Shown here: positions 1 through 11,400 of the stretch, piece after piece
How the letters are laid out: the number at the start of each line of letters is the position of its first letter
How positions within the stretch are numbered: position 1 is the stretch's first letter
NCBI RefSeq assembly: GCF_000004075.3
Contig: NC_026656.2
Coordinates: 20,656,607 to 20,720,606 of the forward strand
Reading direction: 5' to 3'
DNA from: Cucumis sativus
Taxonomy: Eukaryota > Streptophyta > Magnoliopsida > Cucurbitales > Cucurbitaceae
Length of the DNA stretch: 64,000 nt
Translations under genes and position numbers: made by a program
Notes under the pieces: model-generated
What the model saw: the letters and a program-made list of their open reading frames with translations, nothing else
The model's database searches: none
What the model was told of the DNA's origin: nothing

Positions 1-1565
1 TTGGTTGTTATTCAACTGTTTTTAGACCCCCTTGTTCAAGAAAATTCTATTGGGTGTTAACTGAAGCTGTGAACTGATCTTGGTTTTTTCTTTTCTTGTT
101 TTGATAGTTTTTTCTCCTGTTTATTGAGCTTTTTTAATCCCTTCAATCACGGAGCTATTTTGTTTTATAACTATGGAGGAGTGAGCTTTTTGTGTATAGA
201 ACAATGAAGAATCACTTTATCCTGGGAAAAAAAATGATAGGCTTCGCTTTTTGTGGGGATGGATTTTGAGCACCTGACACATAAGACTCCTTTACCTTTT
301 TACTTCTTTTGGTTTTCTTTTTATTTTGACTTTAATCAAATTGGCCCTGTTTTTTGTTCCTTTATTTTAGGTTAATTTGATCATCTTATTAAAATAGACC
401 TTAACGTAATTATTTTTTTTGGAAGTGCCAAGTTATTTATTTATGTTTTGTACCCGAATGAGTGTTTCTGTATCATGGGTGACTCTCTTGATCTTAATGA
501 TGTTTTTGCTTTAATCCTTGTTGAAGCTTGGTTTGTTTCATTGCAATGGATGTTAGGTGATGAAGGAGAGCGAAGAGTCCTTAGACTGCTATATTTCTTA
601 GTATATTTTACTCTTTTTTTTTATTTGTTATGTTTAATTACTTATATATTAAATATGAAAATATGTCGTTAGGCTACTTTCTAACTAGAGCTGAAATGAT
701 AAGATAACCCAAGTATAGCGGCCCTTGGGACCTTCTCTCTTGAGTATGCTAACCCAAGTCCTTGATCACTCAACTATTGCCCACCCCCCAAACACACACG
801 CACACGCTCACCCTCCTATTTTTAGCAAATTATGCTAACTCCCTCTCTAATTAATACCCTTTTACGAATGTCGTATTAATATACCTAACTAACTACTTTA
901 TAAATGTTTAGGTTCAGTTTTGGCTTAGAGCAACTAAGGAGCTTAGCAGTATACATTTGGCTATGAGAAACAATACCTGTGGGGGGCCTATTTTTTCTTT
1001 TGAGTCCAATACTTGTTAACCATAGATAGACTTTGTTTTTCATCAAATTTCTTAAACATGGCCATTATCCTTCATTGATTTTATGATCTTGCCTTATACT
1101 TATTCATCAGACAACTTAGTTTGATGAAGTACAGTAGCGTTAATTTTTTGGTTTATAATTTCATTTAGTAAACATATGCAATTTAATTATTTCATGATTT
1201 GGGTCTTCTGTTTCAGCTAGCCAGTTGGTATATATCTATTATGTCAATCATAAACCTGGACTGGAGTAACTTGATAGTTGGTATCCTTTTCTTGAATTAC
1301 TATTTTTGGATTTCCATTCTTAATGTCATGGATATCTAAGAATGAAATTTTCAGCCTCGATGACTGTTAACAAATTATTGTTATTGATTGTGTTCAAATT
1401 AGATGCTATTATTTGAAATTTGGACGGCACCTTGCCCTGCTATGTAAAAACTACCACTTTGTTTCCTCAGTTGCCTGCATCTGCATGATGTTGTAATTTT
1501 TTTCCTTCAAATTTTCATCTTGGAGATGGTTGTTGCAGAGTTGGAGCATCTACAATTTATTGTAC
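1..1565 (+). other. 5' leader region of the RING-H2 gene
   Basis: No protein-coding frame is convincing here. The stretch reads like the T-rich untranslated leader and introns of the downstream ligase gene: a good acceptor (ttgttgcag) ends at about 1539, 27 bases before the chosen ATG, and another (tctgtttcag) lies near 1216. The true transcription start is probably at or before the window edge. The only longer frame (448-672) starts with TTG and is hydrophobic low-complexity sequence, so it was not called. Confidence 0.45.
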
Positions 1566-4221
1566 ATGGATGATTACCCTAGTAAAAGAGTTGCTGATGG
1601 ATATACATCCAGAAGGGGACCCAGTTTAATTTTGAGAGATACTGCAAATAACAGAGACCAAGAAGGTAAATATTGTAGCCGAATTGGTTGCAGTGGTAGG
1701 CTAAACTCTCCCAAGAGCACACGGGGTAGTTATTCAGAGAAACATAAATCTCCATTGCAGTCTTTTCGTACCTCCTCAAGTGGCAAAGAAACAGCCGGAA
1801 GTTCCTCTAAGACTTACTATGCTGTTCGAGGTTCCAAGAAATCTGTAGTTGAAACGCAGAGAAAACTATCCACCCAGGAAACAGACTCTTCAGAAACTAG
1901 TAGCACTCAGGATGATCCAGAGATTTCTCAGGTCATCCCATCAAATGAAGGGATACGAACTGGTCTTCGTGTTGGTCTTAAAAGTTCCAATTCCACTGAT
2001 GACACAATGATGGAACCAGGAAGCTCCAGTGTTGCACCAAACACAAGAGGGCGAAGGGATTTCAATCAAAGATCTGGAACACGTAATAAAGACACTCCAG
2101 CAACTTCTTCTGTGTTGACAGCTTCTAAAAGTACTCGCCCGACAGCACGTGGTGGTGCAGGTAGGCAAACCTTGAGAAATTTCAGATGTAATTCAATATC
2201 TGATGTCATCTCATCTGGTTGTTCTTCATCAGATCCAAATTCTAGTAAACGGAAGGATATGGCAAAAAAAAGGAATCCTGAAGCAGAAAGTAGCTCTACA
2301 AAAGGAAAGAAAATGAATGGGTCATCCTTGGAAAGAAGGATTACTAGCTCTGGTTATGGCGTTTCTATATCTGATTCAAGAGGAGCCAAAAAAGGAACTT
2401 CTAACAGAGAAAATGGGATCACATCAGGTCGGTCCAGGACGTTGAATAATGGGACGTCAAGAGCAAGATCACATGGCAACAGACCTGACAGAAACGGTAC
2501 ATCTTTGCACGAGTCGCGGTCCATGATCTCTCAGGTGTCGCAAGACCATCAACCTGACAGCTCTACAGATAATATTACACATGAAGTATCTACCGAGTTG
2601 ATTCCAGACCACCCAATTTCTTACAGAAGGTCAGATAGTATGAATGAGAATATACTTATTCATAGACCTGCTAGTCCCGCAGACATTGGATTGGCTCGCT
2701 CTTTAACAACTCGAGACAGCTTTCGACATTATGGTATTGCTGAGGTACATTTCATTTATTTTGGCAAAGATCTATGAAAAAGAATACTTCGCTTTCTCAG
2801 TCTAGTCAATGTCTCTAATTTAAAATGTTGCATCTGGCTTTAAGGTATTGCTGGCACTTGAAAGGATTGAACATGAAGAAGAGCTAACATATGAGGTAGG
2901 CAGTTCTTGATATTTTTGTCTTGTTACTTTATTCATTCCCTACATTTTGAGCTAACATTTAATTTACCTTGCAGCAAGTAATTCTTTTAGAGACCAACCT
3001 TTTCCTCAGTGGCTTAAACTTCTATGATCAGCATAGAGACATGAGGCTGGATATTGATAACATGTCATATGAGGTTTGCTATTTTCTTTAGAAATACTAT
3101 GCTGCTCCCTTTCAGATCCTGTTGTATCCAAATCTGTCTCCTCTGTCCTGCCATTTTGAGTTGCATTTTGGCCTATAGCTCCTCTTGTGTCGGTTGTTCT
3201 CGTATTTGTATTTATCGACTATTTTGTGATGCTTGATAGGAATTACTTGCTCTAGAAGAGAGAATGGGAACTGTCAGTACAGCAGTTACTGAGGAAGCAT
3301 TATCACAATGCTTGAACAGAAGCACGTATCAGTCTAGACAGGCAGAGGGAGAGGATACATCTGCTGCTGGCAGCGAGTACGAGGATGGCGTCAAATGTTG
3401 TATCTGCCAGGTCTGTTTACACTAGCTGCTTGTTCTTAACATTTGGTTATAGTATAAAGTTAGAAACCAAAAGGGAAATTAAGCCATATTTAAGCTTAGC
3501 TTTGAGAATTTTGGAACTGAGGATAAAAATACCTGAAACTGTGACAAAGTTACTGATTTGTTCTCCAGGTATATTTTTACCATAATGTCAGGATTTGCAT
3601 TTGTATACCAACATATCTGACATTATGGTCACCTCTAATATAAGGAGGTGACAATATATGGCAACCAGAAATGGATGTTTCTAAGTTCAACTGTTTTCTA
3701 TTCTAGTACCTGAAGTTTGAACGTCAATTTTCACAACACCTTCAATTATTTTGTCTAAATTTTTATAATGTGAAATTTGATGCTTTTTTAATTTATAAAT
3801 ATAGGGCAAAAAAAAAAAAAAAAGCAGCAAATAAAATATCAATTTTAATGCTTTAACTCCTATTAGACTCCGTGTTTTTGGTCCTTTACCATAAAACTTC
3901 TATGGAGTGTACGGTTTATAAAATTTAAAACAAATAACAGGGCAAGCCAAAGATTCAAGAACTAAAACCATATTTAAACTGCCCGAGTTTCTTGATCATT
4001 CACATTTTTCATACAGAAATCCACACGTTGAGCAGTTAAGTAACGTGTTTCAAAATTTTCTTCTGTTGCAGGAGGAGTACTTGAATGGAGATGAAGTCGG
4101 GACGCTGCAGTGTGAGCATACTTACCATGAAGGGTGCATACATCAGTGGCTGCGGCTGAAGAATTGGTGCCCCATATGCAAAGCATCTGTGGAGGAACCT
4201 GCTTCGGCTTTGCCTTCATAA
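1566..4221 (+). CDS. RING-H2 E3 ubiquitin ligase, RHG1A/MBR-like
   Basis: Exons 1566-2744, 2845-2895, 2975-3073, 3240-3410 and 4072-4221; all introns are phase 0 GT-AG, giving 549 aa. The first 390 residues are Ser/Arg/Thr-rich and low in complexity, probably disordered. Residues 394-470 are a conserved helix-rich block typical of the RHG1A/HIP1/MBR family (it contains ALERIEHEEELTYE and later DIDNMSYEELLALEERMG). The C-terminus is a RING-H2 finger: C496-x2-C499-x14-C514-x-H516-x2-H519-x2-C522-x10-C533-x2-C536, all eight ligands present. By family knowledge it should transfer ubiquitin from an E2 to substrates; MBR1/MBR2 of Arabidopsis act on Mediator subunit MED25 in flowering control, but whether this copy does so is inference. 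The start (MDDYPSKR) is the first ATG after the leader acceptor. The last exon holds most of the RING, so truncation there would abolish activity. Confidence 0.9.
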
Positions 4222-5577
4222 TTCGTTTGATTATGTCCAAAAAAAGATAAAAAGAAAAAAAGAAAAAGGAGGAGGATCAATCTTCTCCCCCCACCCCCCA
4301 CCCCCCACCCAAGATTTATTGTACATAGCAAATCTGTTCTATTTAAACCAAGTTAATAAGCACAGGCCAACCTTTGGCTTTGAAGTCCAAACTCAGTCTA
4401 ATCGGTGAATGAAATCTCTCCCCACTTGTACAAACCGTCCGTTTAAATTCTCAGTATTTCCATTTACTGAATTTTCTAAATTGGACTGAAAGCAGTCAGA
4501 TTTATATCTGATTTTTGTTACTGGATTTCTATACTAGTTTCATTTTCTTTGTTTTTTCAAATATTCCATGTTGGAGTTTGAATCCTCTGGAATGGACCTC
4601 TGTTAAAATTGGTGGTGCACTTAGTCAAGGTTTCACCTTTGATTATGGCAACAAACCGAGAGAAATCATTTAGTGAAACGGTCACAATATGCTTAACAGG
4701 TATTCATTAGTGGACGTTGGGAGAGAAACACCTTGTTGAATATAAGAATTTTTTTAAAAAACATGAAAGTTCAAGGATCTAAGCCTGAATCTTTGAGTCA
4801 AAACAGTTGATCACCGTGAACTAGGAATATGGATATATGCTTAAGAAGTTGTACAGAAAAACAAATACCATCAGTAAGTATCCTGTTCCTTTAGTTGAAT
4901 CAGATGATCAAACAGAAGAATCAGAATCTAAATGTGGCTGACTATTGCATTATAGACGTGGAACGTTTTGAACATAGATGTGTAGGGAATAAAAATGCTA
5001 GCATATGCATCTTTCTATCTAACAACCAACCCCCCCCCCCCCCCCCCCCCCCCCCACCCAAAAAAAAAAAAAAAACAAAAGGTAAGCACGAAATACAGAG
5101 CTATCTGCAGATTGTTGTCTGTTGATGAGTTATTCATATGAAATTCAAATCAATTCTCAGATTTAAATACACAAATAGCATCACTAAGTTCTTGCACCAG
5201 TGGTTACCTCTCACCAAGCTACAAACTGTATCTCTGCAAAATTTCGTATAATTCCTCAGTGATCTAAATTTACATGAAAAGCTTGAGACCCTTAAATCAT
5301 GGTTAAAGATGAAACGTAGATCAATCGCTGATGGGCATTCTGGCTGACAGTGTCCAAGCTTAGTCACAGTTAAATGATTCCCAAGAATGAAAATCAATAT
5401 TGATGTTTGATCTGCTTGAATTCTTGCAAGCCAGGGCTTCTATCAAGATTTGGGCAATTTTTGTTTACTCACAAATGAGTAGAGCTGAGAGGTCTTTGAG
5501 CTCAATTCTCAACCCCTTTGAACTGTGACAGGTCAGCTACACTGTGGAATGGGATAAACAGAAATATCAGAGTGGTT
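4222..5577. other. 3' UTR of ligase and intergenic DNA with simple repeats
   Basis: It holds the ligase 3' UTR, then AT-rich DNA up to the stop codon of the convergent ADA1-like gene. Two simple tracts stand out: three units of C6A at about 4287-4310, and a run of 26 C followed by ACCC and 16 A (5030-5075). No coding frame is convincing. Confidence 0.6.
5030..5075. repeat. Poly-C (26) then poly-A (16) tract
   Basis: An uninterrupted C run at 5030-5055 is followed by ACCC and then 16 A. Such homopolymers are prone to length error in both replication and sequencing, so the exact lengths are unreliable. Confidence 0.9.
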
Positions 5578-6801
5578 TCATTCCCCGAAGGTACGCATAC
5601 AAATTTTCTCCAGTAACAAAGGCCAGTCTTCCCCTAATTGTGTTGGATTAAGCTCCATTGCTACCTTGAAGTCAAGCAACGATATCGAACATTGTAACCT
5701 GTGCTCGTGCACAACTTCTTCGCTTCCATTGCTATGTCGTCCGTGTAATTGATTATTTGGCAACATGCCATTAATAACCTTCCCCTGAAACTGCTGCTTA
5801 TGAGAAAGAGGTTTCTCAGGCTCATATGCAGGCCACGCTCCAACTAAGTCAACACAAGACCTAATTAACTGCTTCAAATATACATCCAACACCTTATTCA
5901 AAATATTAGCACAATCTGCAGAAACACTGCCCAGGCCCTGTACAGCAGCAATTTGTTCCATGCGTCGTCTCAACGACTCAGTATCCAACAAATGACCAAC
6001 ATCACTTAAGCTAAAATCTCCCCCACAATCCACTGGCCTTGTTTTGCGAGCCCCACCGATACTAGCTGAGCAAAAAGGAATCCCAAGAGGTGCAAGTAAT
6101 CGGCTCCGAAGCAAACTCGAGTGATTTGACTGTCCTGCTTCTTCCCTGTCTTCAACCTTGGTTGCTTCAACCTGGATCTTATTTTGTAGGTCTTGCTTTC
6201 CTGACGGTTGTGGAACTCTGACCTCAATATTGTTTTCAGGTAGTTCAGCAATTCCTTGCAGATTCTGCACTGGTCTCTTATAGTCACATAGTGTTGCATC
6301 ACCATTATCCATGTTGGCTGATAGATGTGAGATACATTCAACCTTCCCATTTGGCCCCAGTATACTGGGTCTGTCTTTGAGCTTGCGATCACGTATCCCA
6401 GACCTGCACTTTCTTGGTGAAACTCCATTGGACCAACCGGGAATATTTTGCGTTGAAGTAGGAAAAACAGCTCCACCATCTTCATTCCCATCTTCTACGA
6501 GAGGGGAAATTTTTGCAGATTGCGTTGATGTTTTCGGATAGCCTGCAACAGGTATTGGTGGTGCCACCTTAGCTTGACAAGCATTCTTCAAAATTGACTG
6601 TATCAATTGATTATGCAGCCAAAGATTCTCCCTTCCGAGTACACGACAACATGACTTATCAAACTCATTCTTACTCAGCTTTTGACTCAGGAACCTATTC
6701 AAGTAAAAGAAGTACCGTTTTGACCGATCGGCTCCAAGTTTCTTCACTATCTGAGATTTCAATTCACCCAAGTCAATTCTCAAGCTCTGCTGAGGTTGCA
6801 T
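5578..6801 (-). CDS. ADA1/TADA1-like SAGA complex subunit
   Basis: Intronless 407-aa frame from ATG at 6801 to the stop at 5578. It opens with the plant ADA1-like signature: MQPQQSLRIDLGELKSQIVK, then a YFFYLNRFLSQKLSKNEFD block (residues 1-90), the region matching the SAGA-Tad1 (Hfi1/ADA1) family. The middle (100-235) is polar and low in complexity. Residues 240-340 contain the second conserved block (LLAPLGIPFC, then DTESLRRRMEQIA and a histone-fold-like helix with VLDVYLKQLIRSCVDLVG), and the C-terminal helix is DFKVAMELNPTQLGEDWPLLLEKI. The family is a structural subunit of the SAGA histone-acetyltransferase co-activator in the nucleus; that role is inferred from family membership. Length fits plant homologues. 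It is transcribed divergently from the CENP-O gene. Confidence 0.85.
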   Translation of the reverse strand: MQPQQSLRIDLGELKSQIVKKLGADRSKRYFFYLNRFLSQKLSKNEFDKSCCRVLGRENLWLHNQLIQSILKNACQAKVAPPIPVAGYPKTSTQSAKISPLVEDGNEDGGAVFPTSTQNIPGWSNGVSPRKCRSGIRDRKLKDRPSILGPNGKVECISHLSANMDNGDATLCDYKRPVQNLQGIAELPENNIEVRVPQPSGKQDLQNKIQVEATKVEDREEAGQSNHSSLLRSRLLAPLGIPFCSASIGGARKTRPVDCGGDFSLSDVGHLLDTESLRRRMEQIAAVQGLGSVSADCANILNKVLDVYLKQLIRSCVDLVGAWPAYEPEKPLSHKQQFQGKVINGMLPNNQLHGRHSNGSEEVVHEHRLQCSISLLDFKVAMELNPTQLGEDWPLLLEKICMRTFGE

Positions 6802-7632
6802 TTCTCAGCAGACAGATTCACACACCCTTTACAGAATCACTCAATTACAGACACGAAACTTGGCCAACAATCGAAGAAAAAGAAAAAAGAAACACGAAAA
6901 TTTCACCCCCACATATCAATCAATGCAGGTTAATTTTTCAAGGTCGGCATCATTTGAACCAGTTCCCAAAATTCAACCCCAACAGATCAAGGAAATCCCA
7001 GGACGGATTTCATCAGAATTGCAGCAATCATATTTCCAACTGATCCTTTTCTTTCCCCAACTACAAAGCACAAAATGCAACTCGAAATCGCAACTTCTCA
7101 AAAACCACAACCCTAGAAGTTAAACCCACTACATGGCTCACTAAATCCCGCCAAAATTTCAAAAACCAAATCAAACCTATTGCAAAACAATAGCAAATAA
7201 AAACCCTAACTTCGAAAAACAACGAAACCCAAGTTCAGAACACGGGAACAAACAAAGAAATCAACAACTACTGAAAAACGCGAATTGGGTCGAAGAACCA
7301 ATACAAACCCATCATTCTTTGAACAGAATTCGCAAGCCCTGAAGTTCGAAACACGAAATTTCGAAGCCAAATAAAGAGATCAGTAAGTTGAGCAAAGTCG
7401 AGTGGAGTGAACAGAGCACAAATTGCAGAGATATGAAGCACATTGAATCTCGCCGACTAAGCTCAATAGCATTTGAACAACAAAGACATAGCGATTGCTT
7501 CAGCTCTGACCTTTGACAAACTTGACAAATTGAAGAGAAAATTGAAGCTAAGTGGCTCGGTCCGAATCTTCGGAGCTTCGAACTTTCGTTTGCTTTCTCT
7601 CTGTCCTTCAACCTCTGTCTCTCTCTCTCTTA

Positions 7633-7668
<36 letters not shown>

Positions 7669-7670
7669 AA
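6802..7670 (-). other. Leader of the ADA1-like gene with CT/GA microsatellite
   Basis: This is probably the long 5' UTR, perhaps with an intron, of the minus-strand ADA1-like gene. Read on the minus strand, a GA-rich tract (CT on the plus strand at about 7615-7630 and 7638-7665) lies at its upstream end, a common feature near plant transcription starts. An acceptor-like sequence lies right before the ATG. No separate gene is supported; frames seen here are uncharacterised and low in complexity. Confidence 0.5.
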
Positions 7671-8369
7671 TTTAGTTTTATTTTTTTTATTTTAACGATC
7701 GCGTTTTCTTTTTCTTTATTTCTTATAATAATTATTATTCGTGTTTTGCTTCTTCGTAGCTATCTATTATCTCTGCATTCAATCTCCTCTTCTCCTTCAT
7801 CTTCCTCCCTACCTCTTCATATCAAATCAATATTTTACTCTTTTTCTTAATGTGCAATTCAAAAGTTGCTTATTTCTTAATTCTAACTTTTTAATCAAAT
7901 TTCATTGTGAACTCTCTTCCATTTATTTCCAAACTTATTTTACTTACTTTCATACTTCATTTTCATTTTCACTCACTTAAAAACAACATTCTTTTTTTTT
8001 GTTAATTGGTATTACCAATTTTAAGACTTGAGATTCATTCTCAATCTTCCATAAATTATGAAAAAAATATATCAATTCATCATTTTTTAGTTAAAAATTA
8101 TTTAATTTTCGTCGAAAGAATAAAAAAGACTTTATTCAATTAAGTTTTGTCGGTATTTGTTGAGCTAAGCTATGGTTGATTAATTGGTATAGATTTATAG
8201 AATTTTTAAATGTAATTCGGTGGGAGGTGTCTATGGGCAAAAAGATTATATATATATTTGAAATATGGTTTTGATATTGAATTGGAATTGAAAGAGGAAA
8301 AATAAGAAGAGAAAAGAGCGGGTATCTCGAAAAAAACAGCGGGCATATTTCAAAGCCCTAATTTACGTG
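7671..8369. promoter_or_regulatory. Divergent promoter region, ADA1-like / CENP-O
   Basis: About 0.7 kb of AT-rich DNA separates the likely starts of two divergent genes. It carries no convincing frame, so it presumably contains both promoters. Exact start sites cannot be read from sequence alone. Confidence 0.45.
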
Positions 8370-8416
8370 CCGGGAAAACCCGCCTAAATTTGGCTGCAGT
8401 TCACTGGGCGCCAAAA
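8370..8416. promoter_or_regulatory. Two E2F-type sites upstream of CENP-O
   Basis: On the minus strand TTTCCCGG (8370-8377) and TTTTGGCGCCC (8406-8416) both fit the E2F/DP consensus WTTSSCSS. They lie 49-95 bases before the CENP-O ATG. E2F control is established for many S/G2-phase plant genes, so S-phase-linked transcription of CENP-O is a reasonable inference. Confidence 0.55.
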
Positions 8417-8464
8417 CTCCGAACCTTTTCTTTCTTCTCAATTTCATTGCGATTTTGTTGTGAT

Positions 8465-11400
8465 ATGGAGAGCGACATCGAAGAATCAATCAGGAAGAAA
8501 GTCAGAAAGAATCCACACCCTGGCGAATCTTCTCGCAAGGTATATTTACGGTCTTACTCTTGTTACTTGTTTTTCTTCATTCCATAACGATTTGACTCCG
8601 TAGTTACGTATATGATGCGGAAATTGTATTGAGAGTTTAGGTTTCTGGATGAAATATGGCATTTCGAGAGTTTAGTTTAATTCTTGTGAATTGTGATTTC
8701 TTCTTCATGTCGCGGTTGGAATTAGGATTAAGACGTTTTGTGACTGTCGTGGTTATTTATATGAGTTGTGGATGGAATTTTTATGGTTAATATCGAACAA
8801 TGCTCAATGCTTGAGGTTTTATTTACTTTGAGAATTTATTATGTGATTATTTTGACGATCGGAAGGCTTGAAGTAGGGGATCGTGCTGCGGTTTTCCAGG
8901 GGACAATGGTAATAAGTAATTTGCGAAACTCTAGTCATGTTACTTCTAGGAGTTAACTGGCAAAAGTTTTATTGGTTTGTTAATTTTTTATCTTCAATTC
9001 AATACTCGGTAAATGTTCTTTTATGACTTGGTGTTAAAACACTGTTGTTTGAGACGGTTGAGTGGCACTGGATGAGAGTAGTTGATGAGATGTATATGGA
9101 TTAATGTCAAAACTCTTTCTGTTTTCCCAAGAACAATCTAACCACACTACGTTTGCAGTGCTTTTTGTTGAGTTGTGGTTATTTGATCCAACAGTTGCAA
9201 ATGTTTCTTAGAATTTAAGAAATTAAATAAAATACAAAGTCTATTAGATTGGAATTGAAGATTTTCACTGAGAACTAACCTCATGTTGTCGTAAGTGCAA
9301 CTAGAGATCCATCATTTTTTTGCACACCTAATCATCTTCAGAAGTACCATTTCAAACTACATTTTCCTGGTACTAATTTATGGTCAAGGTACAAGCCATA
9401 CATTAACATGGTTCATTTGCGTTACACATATTATGGAAGTTTTTGGCCAATATCTATGTTGTGATCCTTTCATAACTCACTGTTGTAGGCTGTATTGTTC
9501 AATTTTGTTAAGAAAATATATGCCCTACTATGTATGTTTTAAATTTATATGGATAGGGGTAGGGGTATTATTTATTTATGCTATCTCTATGAAGTTATTG
9601 TTTAATTCTTGATTGTCTTTGTGTGTGTGTGTGTGTGTTGAGTTCAAGTGCAACTGAAATTATGTTTTAATTCTTCTTTCTATGATGTTTGGTTCCGAGT
9701 TTTGTTAATCTTCAATGTAACTTTTCCTTTTTTTTAGCTGGGTAAAAATTTTCGTCGGTTGAATTTCATAAAATTACTTTTACGTCTCTTTCTCTATGAC
9801 AGAGTGGACTGCTGGATGAAGATATTAGAATGGAGACTACACGAGCAAGATGTACTTTTTGTCTTCTGTTCTTTTCAAATTTTCATTTATGTAGTTTTAT
9901 GGTTTAATGAAATAGGCGAAGTTTTAGTTTCTTAGTACAATACTTAGCAGTAGCTTTTTTGCAGTTTCAAATGTCCTGAAAAGGCACAGTGAATTAACAG
10001 AGCGTCTCTCTAGGTGAGCTATCTGTGAAGTAGTTATGTTTGTCTCATCTTAATTGTGAACATGATTGAACTTTGAGGGGGTTTATTTATGATCATTTAG
10101 CTTTAGAATTCTTGGAGTTTGGTTGGAAATAACATGGCTAGATGAGGAGATGTTGATATCTTGTTCCTTTTAGTAAAGATGTAGCGGTTCTTTTCAAATG
10201 CTATCCGTCAATTCTCATCATATATTAATTTCTAACTCGCACATCCCATGACTTGTCAATTGATGCATATGCTGCTTTTTATGCTAGGTTCAAATTTATT
10301 TTGTAAATATCCAATGTTTTTTATTATGAAAGTTAGGACTTCTGCCTGTGAGCTCTTGTTCTCCCTGTTTATGGTGAAGTTTCTTCTTTTTATGGGCTTT
10401 CCTCTATTCCATGTTATTTCACTCCAATAAGTTGATTTATGTTAAAAGAAGAATCAACTGACTTGTAAATAGGTCAATTAGGGAATGTATATCTGGCAAA
10501 ATAAATGATTGTTGACATTTTTTGTTATAGTCCTGGTGCTGAGAAAATAATAGCTGCAAGTGACTCATGTGATACTATTTTTCTTCTAAGATTTGTAGCT
10601 TATGTGCAAGCTATCTAGAAATCCTAGTATTTTTCTATTGTATGCATGATGCATCTGTATAAACTATGTTAGTTGATGCCCATAAGGTTGATTGCACTTG
10701 GTATGTGAAAAGAAGGGTAGGTTGTTGATAGGCTAATCCGACAAGATTAATATGTTTATCTGTGTACATTAGCAAGGAATCAATATGTCTATGAAGTTGG
10801 CCTTATTATTTTTAAAAAGCTTTCTTTCACTCATTGGGCAATTATTTTGTGCATAAGTAGTGGTTTATTAAATATTAATAATGAATACTTAACAATAGGG
10901 ACTCTGACAAGATGATATTTGAGCGCTTACAAAAAGAATTTGAAGCTGCTAGAGCATCCCAGACTCAAGGTAACTCTGCTGTGGACATTTTCTACTATCT
11001 TTTCTCTTGTTAGTTTGGCATGATATCAATAGTTTAAATGAGTCAGTTGGCATCAGGAAGTTAAGTGGCATTCCCCCCTCTTTTTTATGGTTCGTGCAGA
11101 AATATATTTGGATGGTGAACAGTGGAATGATGGACTTTTAGCAACAATAAGAGAGCGGGTATGACATTAAATCATGAAATTGTAGTTCAATTTCTTTTTT
11201 CCAAATCTCACATTCATTCTAAAAAACTAGTTAATTCAGATAAAGACTATTGATGCGCAATGGTTGTCTATGCCTATCCGATCCATTGATTCATGTTGTG
11301 GATAAAATGCTTATGGTACTGTCCATTTATCAGGTTCATATGGAAGCAGAAAGAAAGGCCATGCCGGAGGATGCAGATATTTTGCCACAGGAAAAAATCA

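Noticed and set aside
448..672. 74-codon plus-strand frame
   Set aside because: It begins with TTG, is hydrophobic and low in complexity, and lies in the leader/intron region of the ligase gene.
6006..6491. 161-codon minus-strand frame
   Set aside because: It overlaps the ADA1-like gene in another frame and has no family features; it is a shadow.
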